Shown here: positions 15,473 to 23,353 of the stretch, in pieces
Position numbering within the stretch: position 1 is the first letter of the stretch
Layout of the letters: the number at the start of each line of letters is the position of its first letter
Source: Promicromonospora iranensis
GTDB taxonomy: Bacteria; Actinomycetota; Actinomycetes; Actinomycetales; Cellulomonadaceae
Assembly: GCF_028994805.1 (NCBI RefSeq)
Contig: NZ_JAJQQP010000008.1
Span: forward strand, 106,534 to 170,533
Direction: 5' to 3'
Length of the DNA stretch: 64,000 nucleotides
Notes under the pieces: model-generated
What the model was told of the DNA's origin: nothing
Database searches by the model: none
The model's input: the letters and a program-made list of their open reading frames with translations, nothing else
Position numbers and translations under genes: made by a program

Positions 15473-17518
15473 ATGCCACTGTTCGAGGTCGACACCCAGC
15501 GGCCCCTCCTCGTGACGTCCACGAACGGCGCGGACGGTTCGGAACCGGGACTGAAGACCACCGCGAACCAGGTGGTCGACTCCCACATCGACGGGCTCCT
15601 CGGTGAAGAGGTGTTCCCGATCGCTCAGGGGTCGGGCCCGGACGAGCCGCACCTGCTGGCGCTCGACGCGTCGGGCTCCCCGGTCGTCGTGGAGCTGGTC
15701 GCGGACCTCGACCGCGAGAACCTCGCCAAGGCACTCGACCACGCGGGAGCCGCCGGCCGGCTGACGCGGGCGGACCTCGCCGCGCGCTACAGCGGCGGCG
15801 CGAGCTCGTTCCAGCACGACGTCGCCGCCTTCTACGACAGCGTGCCGATCACGCGCACGCAGGGAAAGAACGGCGGCAGCGGCGCTCGGCTCATCATCAT
15901 CTGCCAGAACGCGCCCGACGAGATCCTCAACGCCGTCGACTTCCTGCGCCAGCCCACGATGCCCGTCGAGGTGCTGAAGATGGGCGTCGTGAACTCGAAC
16001 GACGGCCGCAAGTTCCTCGACGTCTCGCCGCTCGTCGTGCATCTCCCGCCGGGCCTGCCCGCGCCCAAGTCGGCGCCGATCGGTGGGTCCATCACGGCTT
16101 CGATGGAAGGGTCCGTCAGCGGCTCGATGGGCACGGGCGTCACCGGTGGGGTCGCCGGTGGTTCCGCGCCGCCCAAGGACGCCTTCGAGGAGGGCGTCAA
16201 GGTCGGCTACGCGCTCACCGGCAAGATGCCGGTCGTGGCGCAGGCGCCGCAGTCCCGCGCCCCGCAGGCCCCGCCGTCCCGCGCGGAGCGCGCCGCGCGG
16301 CAGGCCCCGGCCCGCGCCGACAACCCGACGCCGCTCGCCGACAACCCGGTCTCCGGCCCGACCAACGCGGCGACCGGTCTGCGGTCGAGTCTTCGGGGTG
16401 GCGCTGCCCGTGGCAGCACGCCCGAGCGTTCCACGGCCGGCAACACGTCCGAGCGGGTGGCGGGCACCCGTGCCGGGCGCCGCGCCCAGGCCGCCGCCAC
16501 CGTACCGGACGCCACGCAGGCGCCCGCGGACCCCGGCAGCACGCCGAGCGCCCCGGTGTCCTCGGTGCGTCCCGGCGCGGAGTCCCGCCCGACGCCGAGC
16601 ACCCCGCCGCGGCTGGCGTCCAGCCGTTCCTCGCTCGGCGACGTCGCCGCCCCGGCGCCGGCCGAGCCGGCACCGTCCGTCCGTCGCCGCTCGCGCACCG
16701 ACCGGTTCGCGGCGTCGACCCAGCCCGACGGGCCGACGGCCTACCCGGCGTCGGACCCGACGCCGTCCGCCGCGCCGAACTATCCGCCACCGCCCGCGCC
16801 GCAGCCGGAGCCGGCGGAGGAGAACCTGTGGCAGCCGCCGTCGTACGACGACGCCCCTGCCTTTCCCGGTGCGGGCTCGAACCAGCCCGACGACTTCGAC
16901 ATCACCAGGCCCCGCTTCACCCAGGAGCCCGCGTACAGCGCGGAGTCGGCCTTCGCGCCCGCCCCGCAGACGTACGGGTACACCCCTGAGCCGGCGGCCG
17001 GGTACGGCGACCAGAACGGCTACGGCTACGGCGAGCAGCCGGGGTACACGCCCTACGCGGACAACGTGGCCCCGGTGGTCACGGAGCAGAACCCCTGGGA
17101 GTCCGGCGGCTACATGGCCGGCCCCGACGACGGTTACGGGCAGACGGCGTTCGCCGCGGACCCGTACCCGTCGAGCGCCCCCGAGGCGCCGGCCCGCCCC
17201 GTGCCGCCGAGCGAGAGCATCCGGGCCAGCACCCCGATGCTGTTCGAGGAGGAGGACGACCCCGACCTCGAGGCGCTGGCCCGCAGCATCGGCACCCCCA
17301 CGCGCATCGTGTGGTCGCGCCCGCGCCGCAACCAGCACTTCGAGGCGATGCTCCTGCCGGACGGCGCCATCGAGCTCGCCAACGGCGCTCGGTACCGGCA
17401 CCCGGACTCGGCTGCGACGGCGGCCTCGGGCTCGTACACGGCCGACGGCTGGAGCGTGTGGCGCCTCGGCGACACCGGTCCCACGCTCGTCGAGGAGTTC
17501 TCCCGCCGGTTCGCCTGA
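15473..17518 (+). CDS. Large protein with nuclease-like N-terminus and RAMA-like DNA-reader C-terminus
   Basis: The 681-residue product has three parts. Residues 1-190 look like a PD-(D/E)XK nuclease-type fold (HLLALDASGSPVVVELV), but the Lys expected after VEL is Val, so cleavage is doubtful. Residues about 200-600 are low-complexity Pro/Ala/Ser and then Tyr/Gly/Asp-rich, with many charged patches. Residues 600-681 (EAMLLPDGAIELANGARYRH, then GWSVW) match the pattern of the RAMA modified-DNA-reader domain, with its GWxxW core. The start ATG 15473 has GGGAG upstream. No partner genes are adjacent. Function is unknown; a DNA-modification sensor is my inference. Confidence 0.55.
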   Translation: MPLFEVDTQRPLLVTSTNGADGSEPGLKTTANQVVDSHIDGLLGEEVFPIAQGSGPDEPHLLALDASGSPVVVELVADLDRENLAKALDHAGAAGRLTRADLAARYSGGASSFQHDVAAFYDSVPITRTQGKNGGSGARLIIICQNAPDEILNAVDFLRQPTMPVEVLKMGVVNSNDGRKFLDVSPLVVHLPPGLPAPKSAPIGGSITASMEGSVSGSMGTGVTGGVAGGSAPPKDAFEEGVKVGYALTGKMPVVAQAPQSRAPQAPPSRAERAARQAPARADNPTPLADNPVSGPTNAATGLRSSLRGGAARGSTPERSTAGNTSERVAGTRAGRRAQAAATVPDATQAPADPGSTPSAPVSSVRPGAESRPTPSTPPRLASSRSSLGDVAAPAPAEPAPSVRRRSRTDRFAASTQPDGPTAYPASDPTPSAAPNYPPPPAPQPEPAEENLWQPPSYDDAPAFPGAGSNQPDDFDITRPRFTQEPAYSAESAFAPAPQTYGYTPEPAAGYGDQNGYGYGEQPGYTPYADNVAPVVTEQNPWESGGYMAGPDDGYGQTAFAADPYPSSAPEAPARPVPPSESIRASTPMLFEEEDDPDLEALARSIGTPTRIVWSRPRRNQHFEAMLLPDGAIELANGARYRHPDSAATAASGSYTADGWSVWRLGDTGPTLVEEFSRRFA

Positions 17519-17527
17519 GCGGAACCG

Positions 17528-17555
17528 CAGGCTCAGGCGATACCCACAGAGCCTG
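17528..17555. terminator. Weak hairpin between convergent genes
   Basis: CAGGCT (17528-17533) and AGCCTG (17550-17555) can pair around a 16-base loop, between the stops of the RAMA-domain gene and the LacI gene. It is short, so termination here is only plausible. Confidence 0.3.
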
Positions 17556-17558
17556 ACC

Positions 17559-18611
17559 TCAGCCCGACGCGCGCACCACGAGCTCGGGCACGAACGTCTC
17601 CGAGCCGCCCGCCGGCTCGCCGTCCGGCTCCTGGGCCCGTCGGAGGGCGGCCAGCAGGAGCCGGGCCATGGCCTCGGCCATGTCCTCGACGGGCTGACGC
17701 ACCGTCGTCAGCGGCGGATGGGCCTGCGCGGCGACGCTCGAGTCGTCGAAGCCGACGACCGCGACGTCCCGCGGCACCTCTCGGCCCGCGGTGCGCAGCG
17801 CCGTCGACACGCCGTCGGCCATGAGGTCGTTCGCCGCGAAGACGCCGTCGACGTCCGGCCTGGCGGCCAGCAGCTCCCGGACCGCGGCCTCACCGCCCGG
17901 GCGGGTGAAGTCGGCGGTGACCACCTCGGGCTCCGGCAGCCCGGCGGCCCGCACCCCGTCCAGGAACCCCTGGAGCCGCGCGTGCCCGAACGGCGCGTCG
18001 GACGGCCCGGCGACCACGGCGAGCCGCGTGCGCCCGGACGCGGCGAGGTGCGCCGCGGCGAGCCGGCCGCCGGCGGCCTGGTCCAGGTCGACCCAGGCGA
18101 CCCCCGGCAGGGTGGTGCGGGTGGAGAGCACCAGCGGCACGGAGAGCGCGGCGAGCCGGGCGGGCAGCGGGTCCGCCGAGCTGGACGTGATGAGGAGCAC
18201 CCCGTCCACGTGCCCCTGCCGTACGTACCGCACCACCTGGTCGTGCGCGGGCGGGTCGGCGGGGATGATCGCGAGGTGGATGTCGCGGGGCCGCAGCACG
18301 GTCTGGGCGCCCGCGGTCACCCGCCCCACGTAGGGGTCGGTGAAGAGCCGTTCGAGGAACGGCAGCGGCGAGCGCTGCTCCGGCGGCTCGGAGACCACGA
18401 GGGCCACCGAGCCGGTGCGCCGCGTCACGAGTGACCGGGCAGCCAGGTTCGGCACGTAGCCGGTCTCCTCGATCGCCCGGCTCACGACCTCGACGATCTC
18501 CGGGTCGACGGTCGGCACCCCGTTGATCACGCGCGACACGGTCGCGCGCGAGACTCCCGCGACGGAGGCGACCGCCTCGAGCGTAGGCCGCCCGGCCCCA
18601 AGATTCTGCAC
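17559..18611 (-). CDS. LacI family transcriptional regulator
   Basis: The 350-residue product has a LacI helix-turn-helix with hinge (TLEAVASVAGVSRATVSRVI, then VVSRAIEETGYVPNLAARSL) and a periplasmic-binding-protein-like sugar sensor domain (about 65-350, GVFAANDLMADGVSTALR). GTG 18611 has TATAAC seven bases upstream and no leader. The divergently placed neighbour family (GH16 glucanase, 18704-20389, same strand, upstream) has a LacI-type palindrome at its transcription start. The regulator therefore probably represses that gene and responds to a beta-glucan oligosaccharide. Confidence 0.9.
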   Translation of the reverse strand: MQNLGAGRPTLEAVASVAGVSRATVSRVINGVPTVDPEIVEVVSRAIEETGYVPNLAARSLVTRRTGSVALVVSEPPEQRSPLPFLERLFTDPYVGRVTAGAQTVLRPRDIHLAIIPADPPAHDQVVRYVRQGHVDGVLLITSSSADPLPARLAALSVPLVLSTRTTLPGVAWVDLDQAAGGRLAAAHLAASGRTRLAVVAGPSDAPFGHARLQGFLDGVRAAGLPEPEVVTADFTRPGGEAAVRELLAARPDVDGVFAANDLMADGVSTALRTAGREVPRDVAVVGFDDSSVAAQAHPPLTTVRQPVEDMAEAMARLLLAALRRAQEPDGEPAGGSETFVPELVVRASG

Positions 18612-18618
18612 TCGCCCA

Positions 18619-18624
18619 GTTATA
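18619..18624 (-). promoter_or_regulatory. Leaderless -10 element of the LacI gene
   Basis: TATAAC on the minus strand lies seven bases before GTG 18611. The upstream side of the promoter runs straight into the 31-bp palindrome arm. Confidence 0.6.
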
Positions 18625-18626
18625 CC

Positions 18627-18697
18627 CCCTCGTTGAGTGCTGGGTATTTGTGGGTCTGCGGGCCCGAGACCCACAAATACCCAGCACTCAACGAGGG
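18627..18697. repeat. Perfect long inverted repeat, GTTGAGTGCTGG family (copy 1)
   Basis: The arms 18627-18657 and 18667-18697 are 31 bp each and complementary without mismatch, joined by the 9-base loop GCGGGCCCG. The core CGTTGAGTGCTGG plus TATTTG recurs at 53985-54049. It sits between the GH16 stop and the LacI promoter and may terminate GH16 transcription. A perfect 31-bp arm is longer than usual for a terminator. Confidence 0.9.
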
Positions 18698-18703
18698 CAG
18701 TGG

Positions 18704-20389
18704 TTATTGGTAGACGCGGACGTAGTCGACCAGCATCCTCGACGGGAACGGCGTGGTGGCGTCCGGCGGGCCGGGCCAGTCACCGCCGACGGCGAGGTTG
18801 AGGATCATGTAGAAGTCGTGGTCGTAGACCCAGGGCCCGCGCGTCGACTCCACGGTGTCCCGGTCGGCGTAGAAGACGTCGCGACCGTCGAGGGAGAACT
18901 GGATGCCCTCGCTGTCCCACTCGGCGGCCCAGGTGTGGAAGCCGTCCGAGATCTTCGAGCCGTCGGGGAGGGAGTACCCGCCGCCGTAGCCACCGGCGCC
19001 GTTGTACGCCGGTGCGTGCAGCGTCGAGTGGGCGCGAGTGGGGTCCTGGCCGATGAACTCCATGATGTCGATCTCGCCGTTGTACGGCCACGGACGGCCC
19101 TCGAGGAAGTCGGAACCCATCATCCAGAACGCGGGCCACAGGCCGCGGCCCTCGGGGACCTTCACCCGCGCCTCGAACCGGCCGTACTGGGTGTTGAACG
19201 TCCCTGACGTGTTCATCCGGTGCGAGGTGAACTGGCGTCCGTCACGGTCCTCCCGCCGGGCCTCGAGCACGAAGTTGCCCTGACCGTCGTGGAACCCGTT
19301 GCCGCTCGGGGTGTAGACCTGCTGCTCGTTGTTCTGCGGCAGGCCCGGGTCGATCGTCCACCGGGCGGCGTTCGCAGGGCTGCCCGCCGCGCCGTCGAAC
19401 TCGTCGCTCCAGACGAGGTCGAGGTCGGCGAAGTCCGGGTCGGCAGGCTCTGCCGGGGGAGCGGTGGGCGCGCCACCGGTGCCGTAGACCTGGAATTCCC
19501 ACAGCGAGTAGCCGTACGGGCCGCTCCGGTCGCGCATGTGCACGCGGACATGCCGGCCTTCGGCGTCGAGCGGGATGGTCTGCCTGAAGCCCGTGCCGCC
19601 GGTGGTGGTGTGCACGCTGCGCCAGGTGCTCCCGTCGTCGGAGACCTCGATGTCGAAGGTGGTGGCGAACGCCGGGTCCCACTGCAGCACCACGCTGCTG
19701 AGCTGCGCGGCGGCGCCGAGGTCGACGGCGATCCAGCCCTCGTCGACCCAGCCCGTGTCGGGGTCGACGGCCCAGCGGCTGGCGGGGTCGAGGTCGAACG
19801 CCTTGTCGGGCGAGCACTGCCAGCACGTGCCGTCGTCCTGCGAGCTGGAGGCCGTGCCCGCCTTGCCGTACGAGAGCAGCGTCGTGTCGCCGGGCTGCCC
19901 GACGCCGCCGGCGCCGAGCACCTGCAGCTCCCACAGGGAGACACCCCACTGCGTGGCGCGCTGGGTGACCCACAGGCGCAGGTAGCGCCCGCTGCCGTCG
20001 ACGTCGAGGTCCTGGTCCCCGCCGGTCCCGGTGGTGGTCGAGTAGATGGTGGACCAGGTGCTGGCGTCGTGGGAGACCTCGATCCGGAAGCCGGACGCGT
20101 ACGCGCCCTCCCAGTCGAGGACGACCCGGTCGATGGCCTGGACCGAGCCCAGGTCGACGCGGATCCACTGGTTGTCGGCGGCGGCGCTGGACCAGCGGGT
20201 GCCGGGGTCGCCGTCGACGGCGTTGGCTCCGGTGCTCCAGGTGAACTCGGTGCTGGACGTGGTGACGGGCCGACCCTGGGAGAGCGGCTCGGCGGCGGCC
20301 GTCGCCACCGGGAGCTGGGTGAGCGCACCCAGCGCGAGGAGGGACGCGGCGGACGCCGCGGCCGCGAACCGGCGGAGATGTTTGCGCAT
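18704..20389 (-). CDS. Secreted GH16 beta-glucanase with two F5/8-type carbohydrate-binding modules
   Basis: The 561-residue product has a signal peptide (about 1-33), two discoidin/F5/8C-type modules (about 38-165 and 175-308, each with a DGDPGTRWSS- or DLDPASRWAV-like core) and a C-terminal GH16 domain (about 325-561). The GH16 catalytic motif is GEIDIMEF, giving the nucleophile and acid/base Glu residues at about 434-439. Laminarinase-type endo-beta-1,3-glucanase is the likeliest activity. ATG 20389 follows AAGGAG. The gene has a recognisable promoter and a LacI-type operator. Confidence 0.9.
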   Translation of the reverse strand: MRKHLRRFAAAASAASLLALGALTQLPVATAAAEPLSQGRPVTTSSTEFTWSTGANAVDGDPGTRWSSAAADNQWIRVDLGSVQAIDRVVLDWEGAYASGFRIEVSHDASTWSTIYSTTTGTGGDQDLDVDGSGRYLRLWVTQRATQWGVSLWELQVLGAGGVGQPGDTTLLSYGKAGTASSSQDDGTCWQCSPDKAFDLDPASRWAVDPDTGWVDEGWIAVDLGAAAQLSSVVLQWDPAFATTFDIEVSDDGSTWRSVHTTTGGTGFRQTIPLDAEGRHVRVHMRDRSGPYGYSLWEFQVYGTGGAPTAPPAEPADPDFADLDLVWSDEFDGAAGSPANAARWTIDPGLPQNNEQQVYTPSGNGFHDGQGNFVLEARREDRDGRQFTSHRMNTSGTFNTQYGRFEARVKVPEGRGLWPAFWMMGSDFLEGRPWPYNGEIDIMEFIGQDPTRAHSTLHAPAYNGAGGYGGGYSLPDGSKISDGFHTWAAEWDSEGIQFSLDGRDVFYADRDTVESTRGPWVYDHDFYMILNLAVGGDWPGPPDATTPFPSRMLVDYVRVYQ

Positions 20390-20435
20390 GTGACGTGCTC
20401 CTTCGAACGTCGGACAGGCAGGGGCGAGAGCGCAG

Positions 20436-20453
20436 CGAGAGAGCGCTCTCTCG
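20436..20453. promoter_or_regulatory. LacI-type operator of the GH16 gene
   Basis: CGAGAGAGCGCTCTCTCG is a perfect 18-bp palindrome with the central CG typical of LacI-family sites (compare the AGCGCT core of cellulose/xylan regulators). It overlaps the expected transcription start, about 50 bases before the ATG, so a bound repressor would block initiation. Confidence 0.75.
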
Positions 20454-20456
20454 GAC

Positions 20457-20486
20457 ACTGTCGCGGACCCGCCCGTCACAGGTCAA
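20457..20486 (-). promoter_or_regulatory. Promoter of the GH16 gene
   Basis: On the minus strand TTGACC (20481-20486) and GACAGT (20457-20462) are separated by 18 bases, a fair sigma-70-type promoter. The -10 is followed directly by the LacI-type operator. Confidence 0.55.
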
Positions 20487-20503
20487 GGGTTTGGCCCGAA
20501 CTC

Positions 20504-20521
20504 ACTGACAGAGTTGTCAGT
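20504..20521. other. Inverted repeat ACTGACA between terminator and GH16 promoter
   Basis: ACTGACA (20504-20510) and TGTCAGT (20515-20521) are perfect 7-bp arms around GAGT. The element lies just beyond the T-run of the oxidoreductase terminator and 18 bases upstream of the GH16 -35 element. It could be a second regulatory site for GH16. Confidence 0.4.
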
Positions 20522-20566
20522 AAAAAGCCGGACGCTCAGGTCACCGCGGTGACCTGAGCGTCCGGC
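20522..20566 (-). terminator. Strong intrinsic terminator of the oxidoreductase gene
   Basis: A perfect 40-bp palindrome (20527-20566) follows the stop codon at 20586 on the minus strand and is directly followed by five T (complement of A at 20522-20526). It is the only terminator in the window with a clear T-run. Confidence 0.85.
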
Positions 20567-20585
20567 ACGGCACCGGCGGCGCGGC

Positions 20586-21545
20586 TCAGGGCCGCACGAC
20601 GACCTTGCCGAACTGGGCGCCCTGGTTCAGCCGAGCCAGCCCGTCAGCTGCCTGCGCGAGCGGCACCTCGGCGTCGATCACCGGGCGGACGCCGGTGCGG
20701 GCGCAGAACCGGGCGAGCGCCCCGAGGTCCTCCCGTGAGCCCATGGTGACGCCCTGCACCCGGATCTCCTGGAAGAAGATGCGGGTCAGCTCGGCCGGGG
20801 GAGCGTCGCCCGACGTGGCACCGCAGACCAGCACCGATCCGCCCGGGCGCACCGAGCGGATCGAGTGGGCCCAGGTCGCCTGCCCCACGGACTCCAGCAC
20901 GGCGTCGACCCGCGCGGGCAGGCGCGCACCGGTCTCGACGGCGCCCGCGGCGCCCAGCGCGACGGCCCGCTCGCGCTTCTCCGCGGAACGCGACGTCACC
21001 CAGACCTCCAGGCCGGCCGCCGTACCAAGGGTGATCGCCGCGGTGGCGAGGCCGCCGCCGGCGCCCTGCACCAGCACCCGGTCACCCGGTGCGAGCCCGC
21101 CCGCCGTGAACAGCATGGTGTACGCGGTGAGCCAGGCCGTCGGCAGGCACGCGGCCTCCTCGAACGACAGCTCGGCCGGCTTGGGCACGAGGTTCGCGGT
21201 CGGCACGGCCACCCGCTCGGCGAGGGTCCCGGGGTAGCGCTCCGAGAGGAGCGACCGCGGCTCCTTCGGCCCGACGCCGTGGCCGTCGGCCCCGATGACG
21301 CCGTGCACGATCACCTCCGTGCCGTCCGGCGTCACCCCGGCGGCGTCGGTGCCGAGGATCATCGGCAGCTGCTGTTCCTTCAGCCCCACACCGCGCAGCG
21401 ACCAGAGGTCGTGCTGGTTCAGGCTCGCGGCCCGGACGTCCACCGTGGTCCAGTGCTCGGTGGCTTCCGGTTCAGGGCGGTCACCCACCTCCAGACCGTC
21501 GAGCGGGCTGTCGGGCGAGAAGCTGGTCACGTAGGCGGCAAGCAT
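20586..21545 (-). CDS. Zinc-independent alcohol dehydrogenase / quinone oxidoreductase (MDR)
   Basis: The 319-residue product belongs to the medium-chain dehydrogenase superfamily: a GroES-like N-terminal half (LNQHDLWSLRGVG, PMILGTDAAGV) and a Rossmann half with the nucleotide-binding VLVQGAGGGLATAAITLG. The Cys/His ligands of the catalytic zinc are not seen (Asp and Gly occupy that region), so it is best placed with zinc-free quinone/enoyl reductases using NADPH. It appears monocistronic, with a strong terminator. Confidence 0.8.
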   Translation of the reverse strand: MLAAYVTSFSPDSPLDGLEVGDRPEPEATEHWTTVDVRAASLNQHDLWSLRGVGLKEQQLPMILGTDAAGVTPDGTEVIVHGVIGADGHGVGPKEPRSLLSERYPGTLAERVAVPTANLVPKPAELSFEEAACLPTAWLTAYTMLFTAGGLAPGDRVLVQGAGGGLATAAITLGTAAGLEVWVTSRSAEKRERAVALGAAGAVETGARLPARVDAVLESVGQATWAHSIRSVRPGGSVLVCGATSGDAPPAELTRIFFQEIRVQGVTMGSREDLGALARFCARTGVRPVIDAEVPLAQAADGLARLNQGAQFGKVVVRP

Positions 21546-21554
21546 CTGGCGACC

Positions 21555-22796
21555 CTAACCGACGCCGGACCAGCCGGCCGGGACGGTACCCAGCCGCACC
21601 CGCTGCGGATGGTCGCCCACCGGCACCGACGTGATCCTCTGCCCGGTCCCGAAGTCGATGGACGTCACCTGGTCGGCGCCCGACTCCGAGACCACGCACG
21701 CCTCGCCGTCACCGGTCACGGTGGACCAGTACGGCTTGTCGACGTCGACCAGCGGCCCTTCCTCGAGCGTCGACCGGTCCACGACCACCGCGTAGTCGTC
21801 CATGGTCCCGGCGACGCACAGGTGCTCGCCCGTCGGCTGCATGGTCAGGCCATGGTGCCGTGAGTCGTTGACCATCTCGGAGCGCCGGCCGTCGAACACC
21901 CGCGGCAGCGTCGTGACCCGGGTGATGCGGTCGGTCGCCACGTCGTACTCCAGGAAGCCGCCGAAGTAGGACACCTGGAAGTACAGCTTCGACTCGTCCG
22001 GGCTGAACGTGGCCGGGCGGACGGCGTCGGACAGGTGGTCCAGCCCGGCGTCGTCGAGCCGGTCGCGCATGTCGATCTCGCGCACCACCTCGAACGTCTC
22101 GGCGTCGGCCACCGTGATGACGCGGTCGCCCTTGAGGAAGTCGAGCGCGGGGTCGTCGAGGCCGTTGTTGACCTCCCCGATCGACATGTTCCAGATCAGG
22201 CCGTCCGCCGTGTAGATGTTCTCGTGCGGCTTGTCGCCGGTGGGGAACGACCCGGCCTCCGCGCCGGTCTCGATGTCGAGCACGTGCACCCGGTTGCCCG
22301 TCGACGCGGAGACGGCCACCTGCGTCCCGTCGGGCGACACGGCCATGTGGTCGGCGCGGAGGCCGGACACCGGGAACCGCCACTCGACCTCGCCGGTCGT
22401 GAGGCTGATGGAGACGACGTCGGCGAAGCTCGGCCGGGAGACCACCAGCGACGAGCCGTCCGGCGTGGTGTACATGTCGTCGGCGAACTGGTCGTGGCCC
22501 TCGCCCACGGTCTCGCGGATGACCAGGAAGGCGGCGAGCCGGATCGGGTCACGATAGATCTCGCGCATCCGCTGCGCGCGGTCCGGGATCACGTCGACCT
22601 CGCCGACCGGTGTGAGGTCGGGCCCCGAGGACAGCACCGAAGCCGTGCCGTCCCAGTTGTTGGCGACGAACAGGACCTCGTCGAGGGGCGGGTCGGCCTG
22701 CGCGGGCGCGGCGGCCGCAGCCGCACCGGACGTCACGAGGCCCAGCGAGGCGAGGATCGAGAGGGCACGGATGGAGAGAGCACGGCGATGTGTCAC
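21555..22796 (-). CDS. Secreted beta-propeller (YncE/WD40-like) protein
   Basis: The 413-residue product has a signal peptide (about 1-34, Ala-rich, ending APAQA) and repeated blades of the type MAVSPDGTQVAVSASTGNRV, ATFSPDESKLYFQ and GLTMQPTGEHLCVAG. This is a seven-bladed YncE-like propeller with an exported location. No catalytic motif is evident; ligand or partner binding outside the cell is likely. GTG 22796 has GAGGAG upstream, and a 13-bp hairpin begins 12 bases before the start. Confidence 0.7.
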   Translation of the reverse strand: MTHRRALSIRALSILASLGLVTSGAAAAAAPAQADPPLDEVLFVANNWDGTASVLSSGPDLTPVGEVDVIPDRAQRMREIYRDPIRLAAFLVIRETVGEGHDQFADDMYTTPDGSSLVVSRPSFADVVSISLTTGEVEWRFPVSGLRADHMAVSPDGTQVAVSASTGNRVHVLDIETGAEAGSFPTGDKPHENIYTADGLIWNMSIGEVNNGLDDPALDFLKGDRVITVADAETFEVVREIDMRDRLDDAGLDHLSDAVRPATFSPDESKLYFQVSYFGGFLEYDVATDRITRVTTLPRVFDGRRSEMVNDSRHHGLTMQPTGEHLCVAGTMDDYAVVVDRSTLEEGPLVDVDKPYWSTVTGDGEACVVSESGADQVTSIDFGTGQRITSVPVGDHPQRVRLGTVPAGWSGVG

Positions 22797-22807
22797 TGAA
22801 CGCTCCT

Positions 22808-22845
22808 CTTCGTCGAGCTGATCGGCGATGACCAGCTCGACGAAG
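22808..22845 (-). terminator. Hairpin between the VOC gene and the propeller gene
   Basis: The perfect 13-bp arms 22808-22820 and 22833-22845 enclose a 12-base loop. They lie downstream of the VOC gene but only 12 bases before the propeller GTG, directly against its ribosome site, leaving no room for a promoter in between. It may therefore be a leader hairpin or attenuator rather than a plain terminator. Confidence 0.55.
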
Positions 22846-22886
22846 GCTACTGGAGGTGCATTCAGTAACGAAAGGTCACCCGGTGG

Positions 22887-23312
22887 TCACTGCGCGGCGA
22901 CGTCGAACATCCAGGAGATGCCGAACTTGTCGGTGAGCTGCCCGTAGTAGTCGCCCCACGGTGCGAGCTCGAACGGCTGCCCCGGCGTCGCGCCGTCGGA
23001 CAGCTTCTCGTAGGCGTCCTTGATGTAGTCGTGGTCCTCGGGCCCGCCCGTCAGAGCGACGGTGACGCCTGCGGACGGCGCCACGTACTCCATGAACGAC
23101 GGCGTGTCCGACGCCATGATCGTGAGGCCGCCCGGGGTGTCGAGCTGCCCGTGCATCACGAGGTCCTTGTCCTCGTCGGGAGTGGGCATCCCCTCCATCG
23201 GGGTCCCACCGAACGTGCTGACGTCGAGCTCACCGCCGAGCACGGACCGGTAGAAGTCCAGGGCAGCCTTGGCCTCGGACCGAAAGCTGAGGTACGGATT
23301 GAGCTTTGCCAT
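22887..23312 (-). CDS. PhnB-like VOC superfamily protein
   Basis: The 141-residue product is a vicinal-oxygen-chelate protein of the PhnB/3-demethylubiquinone-methyltransferase-like type. It shows KLNPYLSFRSEAKAALDFYRSVLGGELD at the start (residues 3-30), VMHGQLDTPGGLTIMASDTP in the middle and a C-terminal WGDYYGQLTDKFGISW. These proteins are often of unknown function or act in resistance or stress. ATG 23312 is chosen because homology begins there; GTG 23321 is an alternative, and neither has a clear ribosome site. Confidence 0.75.
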   Translation of the reverse strand: MAKLNPYLSFRSEAKAALDFYRSVLGGELDVSTFGGTPMEGMPTPDEDKDLVMHGQLDTPGGLTIMASDTPSFMEYVAPSAGVTVALTGGPEDHDYIKDAYEKLSDGATPGQPFELAPWGDYYGQLTDKFGISWMFDVAAQ

Positions 23313-23353
23313 GCTGGCCACGCTAGACCTGGGGTCTGCGGCCTGCTCGGTGG

